From: Pseudomonas sp. RIT288
GTDB lineage: Bacteria; Pseudomonadota; Gammaproteobacteria; Pseudomonadales; Pseudomonadaceae
Length of the DNA: 64,000 nucleotides
NCBI RefSeq assembly: GCF_000631985.1
Contig: NZ_JFYN01000044.1
Span: 62,001 to 126,000, forward strand
Direction of reading: 5' to 3'
The position numbers were made by a program, and so were the translations under genes. Positions 17,604-26,363 of this stretch are shown one piece after another (the first letter of the stretch is position 1; every line of letters begins with the position of its first letter). The notes beneath the pieces were generated by a model. The model searched no databases. It was not told where the DNA came from and was given only the letters and a program-made list of their open reading frames with translations.

Positions 17604-18695
17604 GTGGCGCTCAATAGCATCGAAGAACTGGTTGAAGACATCCGCCAAGGCAAGATGGTCATCCTCATGGATGACGAAGACCGCGAGAACGAAGGCGACC
17701 TGATCATGGCCGCCGAGTGCTGCAAGGCCGAGCACATCAACTTCATGGCCAAGCACGCCCGTGGCCTGATCTGCATGCCGATGAGCCGCGAGCGCTGCGA
17801 GCTGTTGAAGCTGCCATTGATGGCGCCACGCAACGGTTCCGGTTTCGGCACCAAGTTCACCGTATCGATCGAAGCTGCCGAAGGTGTCACCACCGGTATC
17901 TCCGCCGCCGACCGTGCGCGCACCGTGCAAGCGGCGGCGGCAAAAGACGCCAAGGCTGAAGACATCGTCAGCCCGGGCCACATCTTCCCGCTGATGGCTC
18001 AGGCCGGCGGCACCCTGGCGCGCGCCGGTCACACTGAAGCCGCCTGCGACCTCGCACGCATGGCCGGTTTCGAGCCAAGCGGCGTGATCTGCGAAGTGAT
18101 GAACGACGATGGCACCATGTCCCGTCGCGCCGAACTGGAAGCTTTTGCCGCCGAACACAACATCAAGATCGGCACCATCGCCGACCTGATTCACTACCGG
18201 ATGATCCACGAACGTACCGTTCAGCGGATTGCCGAGCAGCCGCTGGACAGCGAACTGGGCCAATTCAACCTGGTGACCTATCGTGATTCGGTGGAAGGCG
18301 ACGTGCACATGGCCCTCACACTGGGCACCGTTTGCGCCGAGGAACCGACCTTGGTTCGCGTGCACAACATGGACCCGCTGCGCGACCTGCTGATGGTCAA
18401 GCAACCGGGCCGCTGGAGTCTGCGCGCCGCGATGGCTGCGGTGGCCGAGGCCGGCAGCGGTGTGGTGCTGTTGCTCGGTCACCCGCTGGACGGCGACGTG
18501 TTGCTGGCGCATATCCGCGAAACCGCTGATCAGGCGGCGGTGAAAAAACCGACCACCTACAGCATCGTCGGTGCCGGTTCGCAGATCCTGCGTGACCTCG
18601 GTGTGCGCAAAATGCGCCTGATGTCTGCGCCAATGAAATTTAATGCGATATCCGGTTTCGATCTGGAAGTTGTAGAATACGTGCCCTCCGAATAA
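17604..18695 (+). CDS. ribBX: RibBX: DHBP synthase fused to a degenerate GTP cyclohydrolase II domain
   Basis: The product has 363 residues from GTG at 17604, preceded by AAGGGGGG. The N-terminal RibB half is intact (DDEDRENEGDLI; HTEAACDLARMAG) and makes 3,4-dihydroxy-2-butanone 4-phosphate from ribulose 5-phosphate. The C-terminal half aligns with RibA, but where RibA has ECLTGD...RCDCG (zinc Cys54, Cys65, Cys67) this protein reads HNMDPLRDLLMVKQPGRW, with no cysteine. Cyclohydrolase activity is therefore very unlikely; this is the RibBX variant known in proteobacteria. The intact ribA at 22399 supplies the missing step. Confidence 0.95.
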   Translation: MALNSIEELVEDIRQGKMVILMDDEDRENEGDLIMAAECCKAEHINFMAKHARGLICMPMSRERCELLKLPLMAPRNGSGFGTKFTVSIEAAEGVTTGISAADRARTVQAAAAKDAKAEDIVSPGHIFPLMAQAGGTLARAGHTEAACDLARMAGFEPSGVICEVMNDDGTMSRRAELEAFAAEHNIKIGTIADLIHYRMIHERTVQRIAEQPLDSELGQFNLVTYRDSVEGDVHMALTLGTVCAEEPTLVRVHNMDPLRDLLMVKQPGRWSLRAAMAAVAEAGSGVVLLLGHPLDGDVLLAHIRETADQAAVKKPTTYSIVGAGSQILRDLGVRKMRLMSAPMKFNAISGFDLEVVEYVPSE

Positions 18696-18731
18696 TGACC
18701 GGTCGTTTCCGGCATTGTTGACGTAGATCCT

Positions 18732-18825
18732 TGTGGTGAGGGGATTCATCCCCGACGGGCTGCGCAGCGGCCCTATTTGGTTGGGACTGCTGCGCAGTCC
18801 ATCGGGGATGAATCCCCTCGCCACA
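18732..18825. repeat. REPIN, family C
   Basis: Arms TGTGGTGAGGGGATTCATCCCC and GGGGATGAATCCCCTCGCCACA lie between ribBX and ribH, with an inner GACTGCGCAGC-type palindrome. This is a diverged subgroup of family C (GATTCATC in place of GAGCTTGCTC). Confidence 0.88.
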
Positions 18826-18930
18826 GGGTGTAGTCGAACAGCAATGCGGTGTTTCCGGTCATGAATTTGTGGCTAATATCACTGAGGGATGCGTACGAAA
18901 CGTGTCCCGGCTCTTTAAGAGATCTGACGA

Positions 18931-19407
18931 ATGACCCTGAAGACCATCGAAGGTACCTTCATCGCCCCTAAAGGCCGCTACGCTCTGGTAGTGGGCCGTT
19001 TCAACAGCTTCGTGGTTGAAAGCCTGGTCAGCGGTGCAGTTGATGCCCTGGTTCGCCACGGCGTGAGCGAAAGCGACATCACCATCATCCGCGCGCCTGG
19101 CGCCTTCGAAATCCCGCTGGTTGCGCAGAAAGTCGCCCAGAAAGGCGAGTTCGCAGCCATCATCGCCCTCGGCGCGGTCATTCGTGGCGGCACTCCGCAC
19201 TTCGAATACGTGGCAGGCGAGTGCACCAAGGGTCTGGCCCAGGTGTCCATGGAGTTTGGCGTACCGGTCGCGTTCGGCGTCCTGACCGTTGATTCCATCG
19301 AGCAAGCCATCGAACGTTCCGGCACCAAGGCCGGCAACAAAGGTGCTGAAGCTGCCCTGTCCGCTCTGGAAATGGTCAGCCTGCTGGCGCAGTTGGAGGC
19401 CAAGTGA
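18931..19407 (+). CDS. ribH: 6,7-dimethyl-8-ribityllumazine synthase
   Basis: This 158-residue lumazine synthase condenses the RibB product with the RibD pyrimidine. Family blocks are present: VVGRFNSFVVESLVSGAVD, the RAPGAFEIPL loop, and IALGAVIRGGTPHFEYV with the catalytic His. It overlaps nusB by 4 bases (the ribH-nusB pair is near universal). The gap from ribBX holds a REPIN and a weak TAATAT -10-like sequence, so ribH may start a second transcription unit. Confidence 0.97.
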   Translation: MTLKTIEGTFIAPKGRYALVVGRFNSFVVESLVSGAVDALVRHGVSESDITIIRAPGAFEIPLVAQKVAQKGEFAAIIALGAVIRGGTPHFEYVAGECTKGLAQVSMEFGVPVAFGVLTVDSIEQAIERSGTKAGNKGAEAALSALEMVSLLAQLEAK

Positions 19408-19904
19408 TTAGCGACGATAGCGATCGTTTCAACCCGCGCGATCCGAAACCTGCGGATGCCGGCAAGCCATCGAAAAGCGCCAAGCGTCGCGAAGCCCGTC
19501 AGCTCGCGACTCAGGCTCTGTATCAATGGCATATGGCCAAGGCTTCGCTGAACGAGATCGAAGCGCAGTTCCGCGTTGATAACGATTTCACCGATGTCGA
19601 TGGCGCGTATTTCCGCGAAATTCTCCACGGAGTTCCGGCGAACCGCACCGAAATCGACACCGCGCTCAAGCCTTGCCTGGACATCGAAATCGAAGAGCTG
19701 GACCCGGTTGAACTGGCCGTTCTGCGCCTGTCCACCTGGGAGCTGCTCAAGCGCGTCGACGTGCCGTACCGCGTTGTGATCAACGAAGGTATCGAGCTGG
19801 CCAAAGTCTTCGGTTCGACCGACGGCCACAAGTTCGTCAACGGCGTACTCGACAAGCTGGCTCCGCGCCTGCGTGAAGCTGAAGTGAAGGCGTTCAAGCG
19901 CTGA
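19404..19904 (+). CDS. nusB: transcription antitermination factor NusB
   Basis: This 166-residue all-helical NusB has the family start KRREARQLATQALYQW and the end VINEGIELAKVFGSTDGHKFVNGVLDKLA. With NusE it binds boxA RNA and promotes rRNA antitermination. The start ATT/GTG region overlaps the ribH stop; the frame from 19404 (GTG) gives the expected length. The acidic/Pro-rich first 25 residues are a common Pseudomonas extension. Confidence 0.97.
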   Translation: MISDDSDRFNPRDPKPADAGKPSKSAKRREARQLATQALYQWHMAKASLNEIEAQFRVDNDFTDVDGAYFREILHGVPANRTEIDTALKPCLDIEIEELDPVELAVLRLSTWELLKRVDVPYRVVINEGIELAKVFGSTDGHKFVNGVLDKLAPRLREAEVKAFKR

Positions 19905-19921
19905 TACGCGCTTGAGACCTC

Positions 19922-20887
19922 ATGGGCGAGTTTGAGCTGATCCGCAATTTCTTCGCCGCCGCGCCTTGTGCGCAGGGCGGCGAAGGCGTTGCTCTGGGGA
20001 TCGGCGACGACTGCGCCTTGCTGGCGGTTCCCCCCGGGGAACAGCTGGCGATCTCCACCGATACGCTGGTGGCCGGCGTGCATTTCGCCGATCCCTGCGA
20101 TCCGTTTCTGCTCGGTCAGCGCTCGCTGGCCGTCGCGGTCAGCGATCTGGCCGCCATGGGCGCCACGCCCGTTGCCTTTACCCTTGCCCTGACTGTGCCG
20201 ACGGTGACCGCCGATTGGCTGCAAGCCTACGCCCGCGGTTTGAACGGCATGGCGCAGAGCTGCAGCGTCGCGCTGGTCGGAGGCGACACCACGCGCGGCC
20301 CGTTGAGCCTCACGGTGACGGTGTTCGGCCGCGTGCCGGCCGGGCAGGCCTTGACCCGCAGCGGCGCACAACCGGGCGATCTGCTCTGTGTTGGCGGCGA
20401 GCTGGGCAATGCTGCCGGGGCGTTGCCGCTGGTGCTTGGCCAGCGTGAAGCCGAAGCGGATATCGCCCAGCCGTTGCTCGATCATTACTGGTCGCCCCAG
20501 CCGCAACTGGCTCTTGGTCAGGCGCTGCGTGGCAAGGCCACTGCGGCTCTCGACATCTCCGATGGCCTCCTTGCCGACTGCGGGCATATCGCTCTGGCTT
20601 CGCAGGTTCGACTCGAAGTTGAACGTGAGCGCGTGCCGTTGTCCGATGCTTTAGTGGCGTTTCTCGGCCAGCGCGGCGCGGAGCGGGCGGCGTTGAGCGG
20701 CGGCGATGATTACGTGCTGGCCTTCACGCTGCCGTCCGTCGAGTTGCCGGCGTTGCTCGCCGATGGCTGGCCGATTCATGTGATCGGACGGGTGGTGCAG
20801 GGTCAGGGGGTAGCGCTGCTGGATCGCGAAGGACACGACATCACCCCGCAAATCCGGGGTTATCAACATTTTCAGGAGACACCGTGA
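19922..20887 (+). CDS. thiL: thiamine-monophosphate kinase
   Basis: This 321-residue ThiL makes thiamine diphosphate from the monophosphate with ATP. It has the N-terminal MGEFELIRNFF, the metal-binding GIGDDCALL, and SDLAAMGATPVAFTLALT. The nusB-thiL-pgpA order is conserved in pseudomonads. The stop overlaps the pgpA GTG (GTGA). Confidence 0.97.
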   Translation: MGEFELIRNFFAAAPCAQGGEGVALGIGDDCALLAVPPGEQLAISTDTLVAGVHFADPCDPFLLGQRSLAVAVSDLAAMGATPVAFTLALTVPTVTADWLQAYARGLNGMAQSCSVALVGGDTTRGPLSLTVTVFGRVPAGQALTRSGAQPGDLLCVGGELGNAAGALPLVLGQREAEADIAQPLLDHYWSPQPQLALGQALRGKATAALDISDGLLADCGHIALASQVRLEVERERVPLSDALVAFLGQRGAERAALSGGDDYVLAFTLPSVELPALLADGWPIHVIGRVVQGQGVALLDREGHDITPQIRGYQHFQETP

Positions 20888-21387
20888 CAGATCACCCGAA
20901 ACAGGTTCCGGCCGAATTCGTTCCGCCGTCGGTCTGGCGCAATCCCTGGCATTTCCTCGCGTTCGGCTTCGGCTCAGGCACCTTGCCGAAAGCGCCGGGC
21001 ACGTGGGGTTCGTTAGTTGCGCTACCCTTTATCCCGTTGTGGCAGATGTTGCCCGACTGGGGTTACTGGCTGATGCTCGGGATCACCATGCTGTTTGGCT
21101 TCTGGCTGTGCGGCAAGGTTGCCGACGATCTGCGGGTTCACGATCACGAAGGCATCGTCTGGGACGAAATGGTCGGGATGTGGATCACCCTGTGGCTGGT
21201 GCCGGAAGGTTGGTACTGGTTGCTCGCGGGTTTTCTGGTGTTCCGTTTCTTCGACATTCTCAAGCCATGGCCGATCCGCTGGATCGACCGGCATGTCCAC
21301 GGCGGCGTCGGTATCATGCTCGACGACGTGCTGGCCGGTGTGTTCGCCTGGCTGGCGATGCAGGGGCTGGTGTGGATTTTCGCCTGA
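20884..21387 (+). CDS. pgpA: phosphatidylglycerophosphatase A
   Basis: This 167-residue inner-membrane protein has about four hydrophobic segments and the PgpA blocks GSGTLPKAPGTWGSL and ...HDHEGIVWDEMVGMW, whose Asp/Glu residues bind metal. It removes the phosphate from phosphatidylglycerophosphate in phospholipid synthesis. The GTG start at 20884 overlaps the thiL stop, the tightest coupling in this operon. Confidence 0.95.
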   Translation: MTDHPKQVPAEFVPPSVWRNPWHFLAFGFGSGTLPKAPGTWGSLVALPFIPLWQMLPDWGYWLMLGITMLFGFWLCGKVADDLRVHDHEGIVWDEMVGMWITLWLVPEGWYWLLAGFLVFRFFDILKPWPIRWIDRHVHGGVGIMLDDVLAGVFAWLAMQGLVWIFA

Positions 21388-21421
21388 TCCGCAGGGGCCG
21401 GGTTCGGTGAGGAGGCTTGGG

Positions 21422-22150
21422 ATGGCTCGACGCTGGCTGGCGTTTGTGTTTTTTGCCTTGCTGGGCACTGTCGCCAGTGCGCAAGACGCTGTGCCGACGC
21501 CTGCGGTCATCCATCTGGCCAGCGAAGACTGGGAAGACTACACCGCCGCCGACGGCCATGGCCTGGGTTGGGACGTGCTGCGCAAGGTGTTCGAACCCGT
21601 CGGGGTGAAACTCGACATTCGCAGCGAACCGTACACCCGCTCCGTGGGCCTGGCGGAGCGCGGCGAAGTCGATGCCTGCGTCGGTTCGTATAAAAACGAG
21701 GCCAGCGACCTGCTATACCCGCGCTGGAACTTTGACACCGACCACATCTACGCGCTGGGCCTGTCGAGCAGTCCTTCACCGACTCCGGAGACCCTCGGCA
21801 GCTATCGCCTGGCCTGGGTGCGCGGCTACGACTATCAGGATTATTTGCCCAATGTGCGCAACTACAATGAGGTCGTGCGACGTACCGGGATCCTGTCGAT
21901 GCTCACCCACAACCGCGCCGACTATTACATCGATGCGCAGACCGAAATCGATTACGTCGTCGGCCGGGCCAAGGATCCGACGCAGTTTCACAAGACCCAT
22001 ATCGCCGAATTGCCGCTGTATCTGTGCTTTGCCAATACGCCGCAAGCGCGCACATTGATGGCGCTGTTCGACAGGCGCATGGAGCAACTGGTGAAGAGTG
22101 GCGAGCTGAAGCCGATTTTCGAGCAGTGGCAGCAGCCATATCCGTTTTAG
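21422..22150 (+). CDS. periplasmic solute-binding protein, SBP_bac_3-like
   Basis: This 242-residue exported protein (signal MARRWLAFVFFALLGTVASA) has the type 3 extracellular solute-binding fold pattern: ...YTRSVGLAERGEVDACVG and RADYYIDAQTEIDYV. No ABC permease genes are adjacent, so it may be a lone binding protein or act in signalling. The ATG at 21422 has GAGG upstream, and no earlier start gives a signal peptide. It follows pgpA by 34 bases and probably ends this operon. The ligand is unknown. Confidence 0.85.
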   Translation: MARRWLAFVFFALLGTVASAQDAVPTPAVIHLASEDWEDYTAADGHGLGWDVLRKVFEPVGVKLDIRSEPYTRSVGLAERGEVDACVGSYKNEASDLLYPRWNFDTDHIYALGLSSSPSPTPETLGSYRLAWVRGYDYQDYLPNVRNYNEVVRRTGILSMLTHNRADYYIDAQTEIDYVVGRAKDPTQFHKTHIAELPLYLCFANTPQARTLMALFDRRMEQLVKSGELKPIFEQWQQPYPF

Positions 22151-22168
22151 ACGAACTGATGCGAACCC

Positions 22169-22262
22169 CTGTAGGAGCTGCGGCACGCTGCGATCATTTG
22201 ATCTTGATCTTAAAAAAACGGATCAACAGATCGCAGCCACGTTTCACTCGACAGCTCCTGCC
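22169..22262. repeat. REPIN, family B
   Basis: CTGTAGGAGCTGCGGCACGCTGCGATC and a diverged complement (ACGTTTCACTCGACAGCTCC) flank an inner GATC...GATC hairpin. It lies between the solute-binding protein gene and ribA. More mutated than most copies. Confidence 0.82.
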
Positions 22263-22398
22263 GGGATCCCTGTTGTCCGAGGAGTTATCAAACTTTTTGA
22301 TCGTTATGCCCGATAATTCAGCCTAAGCGTCTGCAGGAACCTGCTGTTACAATGCCGGCCTGCGAATCTTCAGACTTTTTTAGATCAGGAGCACACCG

Positions 22399-23016
22399 GT
22401 GCCTGTCGTTTTTGTCGCCGCTTCCAAGCTGCCAACGCCTTTTGCGCAATTCACCATGCACGGTTTTCTCGATGAGGCCACCGGCCGCGAGCACGTGGTG
22501 CTGAGCCTGGGTGATTTCGCCGACGGTGCCCCGGTTCTCGGCCGGTTGCACTCCGAGTGCCTGACCGGTGACGCGCTGTTCAGCCAGCGCTGCGACTGCG
22601 GTTCGCAGCTCGAAGCGGCGCTCAAGGCCATTGCCCGTGAAGGCCGTGGCGTGCTGCTGTACCTGCGTCAGGAAGGTCGTGGCATCGGTCTGCTGAACAA
22701 GATCCGCGCCTACGAGTTGCAGGACGGCGGCGCCGACACCGTTGAAGCCAACGAGCGTCTGGGCTTTGCCGCCGATCAGCGTGATTACGCCATGTGCCTG
22801 CCGATGCTCGAGCATCTGGGCGTGAAGTCGCTGCGTCTGATGACCAACAACCCGCGCAAGGTCAAAGCCCTGACCGACATGGGCATCGTCGTCGCCGAGC
22901 GCGTGCCGCTGCACACCGGCCACAACCCGCACAACAAACTGTACCTGGCGACCAAGGCCAGCAAGCTCGACCACATGATGGGCAACGAGCATCAGGGCGA
23001 GGTCGACCGCGCGTGA
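22399..23016 (+). CDS. ribA: GTP cyclohydrolase II
   Basis: This 205-residue RibA has the intact zinc site Cys54, Cys65 and Cys67 (ECLTGDALFSQRCDCGSQ) and the catalytic YLRQEGRGIGL. It performs the first committed step of riboflavin synthesis and complements the dead C-terminal domain of RibBX nearby. It starts at GTG 22399 with AGGAG seven bases upstream. The stop overlaps the next gene by 4 bases (GTGA). Confidence 0.97.
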   Translation: MPVVFVAASKLPTPFAQFTMHGFLDEATGREHVVLSLGDFADGAPVLGRLHSECLTGDALFSQRCDCGSQLEAALKAIAREGRGVLLYLRQEGRGIGLLNKIRAYELQDGGADTVEANERLGFAADQRDYAMCLPMLEHLGVKSLRLMTNNPRKVKALTDMGIVVAERVPLHTGHNPHNKLYLATKASKLDHMMGNEHQGEVDRA

Positions 23017-23432
23017 CCCGCGGTCAGGTGCGACGCCGCCTGGCGGTCGACTGGTGGAAATACCTGGCGCTGGCGCTGGTGCCGCTGTTTGTCCTCAATG
23101 GCCTGTTCGGCCAGGGCGAAGGCATTCTGCCGGTGCTGGCCATGCCGTTGTTCATTGCCGGCGTGGCCTCGATGTTTGTCAGCCTGAAGTTTTTCGGCCG
23201 CTACAAGCACGCGCTGATCGCCACGCAAAAAGCCCTCGATACGCCTGACGAACCCGCAGCCTGGATTGCCTTGGCGGCCCGGCGTCGCAGTGCATTTCTC
23301 GCGGCCGCACTGCCGGCATGGATCGGCGCGCTGGCGGTGTTCGTCGGCCTTGAAGCGGTACCGTTGATGCTGCTGGCGCTGTCCACGGCCGTGCTGTTCT
23401 ACCTCTACCGTATCCCGCGTCAACTCGGCTGA
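23013..23432 (+). CDS. small conserved membrane protein
   Basis: The product has 139 residues from the GTG at 23013. It has a basic N-terminus, two hydrophobic segments near residues 15-55 (WWKYLALALVPLFVLNGLFG and following), a cytoplasmic-looking central stretch, and two more helices near 95-135. I do not recognise a family. It overlaps ribA upstream and the BtuF-like gene downstream (TGATG), so the three are co-translated, but no functional link is evident. Confidence 0.8.
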   Translation: MTRGQVRRRLAVDWWKYLALALVPLFVLNGLFGQGEGILPVLAMPLFIAGVASMFVSLKFFGRYKHALIATQKALDTPDEPAAWIALAARRRSAFLAAALPAWIGALAVFVGLEAVPLMLLALSTAVLFYLYRIPRQLG

Positions 23433-24232
23433 TGCGCCGTCTGTGGCTGGCGGTTCTGCTGCTGGTCTGTGCCGGCCCGGTGCTGGCGAGTCTGCGGGTG
23501 GTCAGCCTCGCGCCTTCGCTGTCTGAAATCGTTGTCGAGCTGGACTCGGCCGATCTGCTGGTTGGCGTGCTCGATGCCGGCGAGCGTCCGGCTGCGCTCA
23601 AGAATGTCCCGTCAGTGGGGCGCTACGGTCAGCTCGACATGGAACGTCTGCTCAGCCTCAAGCCGGATTTGTTGCTGTTGTGGCCCGGCAGCGTCGGCCC
23701 CGCACAACGCGATCAGCTCAAACGCCTGAACATCCCGACCTACGTCGCCGAGCCACATAATCTCGAACAGCTGTCTGCGCAGATCGAGACTATCGCCGCG
23801 CAACTGGGGCGACCTGAACGTGGGACGAAACTGGCGGCGGACCTGCGCCAGAAACTCGCTGAGCTGCGCCAACGCTATCGTCGGAACACGCCGCTGAAGG
23901 TGTTCTATCAAGTCTGGGACAAGCCGTTGTACACCGTCGGTGGCGGGCAGATCATCAGTGATGCGCTCGAAGTCTGCGGCGCACACAATGTGTTTGCCGA
24001 CCTGAGTTTGCCGGCCCCGCAGGTGAGTATCGAAGCAGTGCTGCAGCGCGATCCGCAGGTGATACTGGCCGGTGAGCAGGCCCAGCTCGATGCATGGAAA
24101 GACTGGCCGCAGGTGGCAGCAGTGAAGCAGGGGAAACTGCTGTTGGTTACCGATAAAGGCCTGGAGCGCCCAAGCGGCCAAATGATCGATGCCACCGCCA
24201 AACTCTGCCAATTGATCGCGCCTGACCGCTGA
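23432..24232 (+). CDS. btuF: BtuF-like cobalamin-binding periplasmic protein
   Basis: This 266-residue secreted protein (signal MRRLWLAVLLLVCAGPVLA) has the class III helical-backbone binding fold: RVVSLAPSLSEIVVELD, LSLKPDLLLLWPG, and WDKPLYTVGGGQIISDALE. It delivers corrinoid to an ABC importer, here not encoded nearby. The assignment to B12 rather than iron-siderophore is supported by the convergent BtuB-like receptor 110 bases downstream. Confidence 0.85.
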   Translation: MRRLWLAVLLLVCAGPVLASLRVVSLAPSLSEIVVELDSADLLVGVLDAGERPAALKNVPSVGRYGQLDMERLLSLKPDLLLLWPGSVGPAQRDQLKRLNIPTYVAEPHNLEQLSAQIETIAAQLGRPERGTKLAADLRQKLAELRQRYRRNTPLKVFYQVWDKPLYTVGGGQIISDALEVCGAHNVFADLSLPAPQVSIEAVLQRDPQVILAGEQAQLDAWKDWPQVAAVKQGKLLLVTDKGLERPSGQMIDATAKLCQLIAPDR

Positions 24233-24246
24233 AGCCGAGGTGACTT

Positions 24247-24315
24247 CTTCGCGAGCAGGCTCGCTCCCACCGGGGGATTGCATTCCAAATTGTGGGAGCG
24301 AGCCTGCTCGCGAAG
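24247..24315. repeat. REPIN, family A
   Basis: Perfect 24-base inverted arms (24247-24270 and 24292-24315) in the convergent gap between btuF and btuB. Confidence 0.92.
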
Positions 24316-24343
24316 GGGCCAGTCAAATCAGCGAAGCTTCAAA

Positions 24344-26224
24344 TCAAAGCTGGGGAGTCCAGGTGACGCCAAACATCCAGGCCCGACCTTCCTCGCGATA
24401 GCCATACTGGCTGCCGTCATAGCTGTACAACGCGCGGCTGTAACCCTTGTCCAGCAGGTTATCGACCTTCAAATCCAGTTTGATCTCGCGGTTCAGCGCC
24501 CAGCTGCTGCGCAACCCGACGGTGCCGTAGCCACCCAGCGGCTGGGTGTTTTTCAGGTCGTCATAACTGCCACTGACCAATTGCCAACTCGCGCCGATGC
24601 CGAGTCGATCAAACTGGCGATCCAGATCCCAACTCATCGTGCGCCGCGCACGCCGCGCCAGGGTGTGCCCAGTATCGCGATCACGCGGATCGATAAAGGC
24701 CACACCGAGGCTACTCTGCCAGCCGGACAGTTCCTGTTTCAGCGCCGCTTCAAAGCCATTGATCCGTGCCGAGGCCACGTTCTCCGGGCGTGAGTTGCTG
24801 CCGAAGATGATCGCGTCTTCCAGATCCGTGCGGTAAATCGACGCCTCCAGTCGGCTGCTACCACTCAACTGACTGCGCCATTGCAGTTCGTAGCTCTTCG
24901 AGGTTTCCGGCTTCAGGTCAGGGTTGCTGAAGTTCGGGTAGTACAGGTCGTTGAAGGTCGGCGCGCGGAAACCTTCGCTGTAGCTCAGCAGCAGATCATT
25001 GTCCGGGTTCAGCGGCAGGGTGAAGGTGCCGCTCCAGGTGTTCTGGCTGCCGAATTGCTGGTTGTCGTCGTGGCGCAGACCCAGCTCCGTGGAGAAGCTG
25101 TCGGCCTGATAACGATGCTGGATGAATGCGGCACGGTTCCAGCGGCTGTCTTCGTCCAAGGAGCTGCGCTTACCGAAATCGTCGAAATCACTGTTGATTC
25201 GATCTTCGTACCAGTCTCCGCCCAAAATCAGGCTGTTGCGCGCATCCAGGGTCAGGTCGTTCTGCCAGTTCACCGAGTCACGATAGGTATTGAACACCGT
25301 GCGCTCGTCGCTGAGCTTGTCGAGGGTCTTTTCGCGGTTCTCGGTGTGGCCGAGTTCGACGCGGGTTTTCCAGGTGTTGTTGACCCGTGCGTCGAAGTAA
25401 CTATTGATGCTGCTGACGTTGAAGTCGCTATATGGCTGCTGTTGGTAGGTGCCAAACGGACTGTCGAATTCGCTTTTGCCGCGGTTATCCAGCAGGTTGG
25501 CGCCGACTTCGATGTCATCGGTCAGCGCATGGCTGAGGCTCAGGCTGACGGATTTATTGCGATAGGCATCATGATCGCTGTCGCTGGGGTACGACTCGTG
25601 AGTGCGGTCCAGGCCTGCGGTGTCATCGAGGCTGGCGCCCAGGTTGAAGCGGGTCTTGTCATCGCCACCGGACAGGCCGAGGCTGCGTTCCCAGGTCTGG
25701 TTGCTGCCGAAGCCGACGTGCAAGCGCGGCTGCAGGCCTTGCTCGTTGCCGCGGCGGGTGAAAATCTGAATCACCCCGCCAATCGCATCGCTGCCGTAAA
25801 TCACCGAGCGCGAACCGCGCAACACTTCCACGCGCTCGATCTGGTCGATGTTCAGGTGCTGCAGATTGCTGTCGCCGGAGGTCGAACTGCCGATGCGCTG
25901 GCCGTCGACCAGCACCAGACTCTGCGCCGACTGCGTGCCGCGAATGTAGATCCCCGGCAGGCTGCCGCGTCCGCCGGCTTGCGCCACTTGCACGCCCGGC
26001 ACACGTTGCAGCAGGTCGGTGACACTGCCCGGTTGCAGGCGGTCGATGTCTTCGCGGGTGAACACCGTGTTGGCCGCGCTGCTGTCGTTGCGTGCTTCGA
26101 CCTGGCGGTTGGCGCTGATCAGCATGTCTGGCAGCTTCAGAGCCTGATCGCGTTCGAAGGTGTCGGCGAGGGCGTTGGTGGCTGGCAGCAGGAAGAGGGG
26201 CAGGGCGAGACGCGAGAGGTTCAT
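24344..26224 (-). CDS. btuB: BtuB-like TonB-dependent vitamin B12 receptor
   Basis: This 626-residue outer-membrane receptor has a signal peptide (about 20 residues), a TonB-box-like DMLISAN near residue 33, and a plug domain (about 45-155, VTDLLQRVPGVQV, GVIQIFTRRG). A 22-strand barrel ends in an aromatic-terminated strand (WMFGVTWTPQL). Length and plug pattern fit BtuB (E. coli 614). It probably imports cobalamin together with the convergent btuF product. I looked for a cobalamin riboswitch in the 139-base gap upstream and found only a REPIN. Confidence 0.88.
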   Translation of the reverse strand: MNLSRLALPLFLLPATNALADTFERDQALKLPDMLISANRQVEARNDSSAANTVFTREDIDRLQPGSVTDLLQRVPGVQVAQAGGRGSLPGIYIRGTQSAQSLVLVDGQRIGSSTSGDSNLQHLNIDQIERVEVLRGSRSVIYGSDAIGGVIQIFTRRGNEQGLQPRLHVGFGSNQTWERSLGLSGGDDKTRFNLGASLDDTAGLDRTHESYPSDSDHDAYRNKSVSLSLSHALTDDIEVGANLLDNRGKSEFDSPFGTYQQQPYSDFNVSSINSYFDARVNNTWKTRVELGHTENREKTLDKLSDERTVFNTYRDSVNWQNDLTLDARNSLILGGDWYEDRINSDFDDFGKRSSLDEDSRWNRAAFIQHRYQADSFSTELGLRHDDNQQFGSQNTWSGTFTLPLNPDNDLLLSYSEGFRAPTFNDLYYPNFSNPDLKPETSKSYELQWRSQLSGSSRLEASIYRTDLEDAIIFGSNSRPENVASARINGFEAALKQELSGWQSSLGVAFIDPRDRDTGHTLARRARRTMSWDLDRQFDRLGIGASWQLVSGSYDDLKNTQPLGGYGTVGLRSSWALNREIKLDLKVDNLLDKGYSRALYSYDGSQYGYREEGRAWMFGVTWTPQL

Positions 26225-26262
26225 GGACGTTCCACTGGTGTTTCAGGTGTACACAAATCAAA

Positions 26263-26351
26263 TGTGGGAGCGAGCCTGCTCGCGAATGCGGTGTATCAGT
26301 CAGCATTACTTTGACTGACAATCCGCATTCGCGAGCAGGCTCGCTCCCACA
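26263..26351. repeat. REPIN, family A, with inner hairpin
   Basis: TGTGGGAGCGAGCCTGCTCGCGAATGCGG and its complement enclose a second small hairpin (TCAGTCA...TGACTGA), so almost all 89 bases can pair. It lies between btuB and dxs, which are both on the minus strand. Confidence 0.92.
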
Positions 26352-26363
26352 AGAGTATTGCGT

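Noticed and set aside
26225..26363. Cobalamin riboswitch before btuB
   Set aside because: The 139-base gap is almost filled by a REPIN and shows no B12-box-like sequence.
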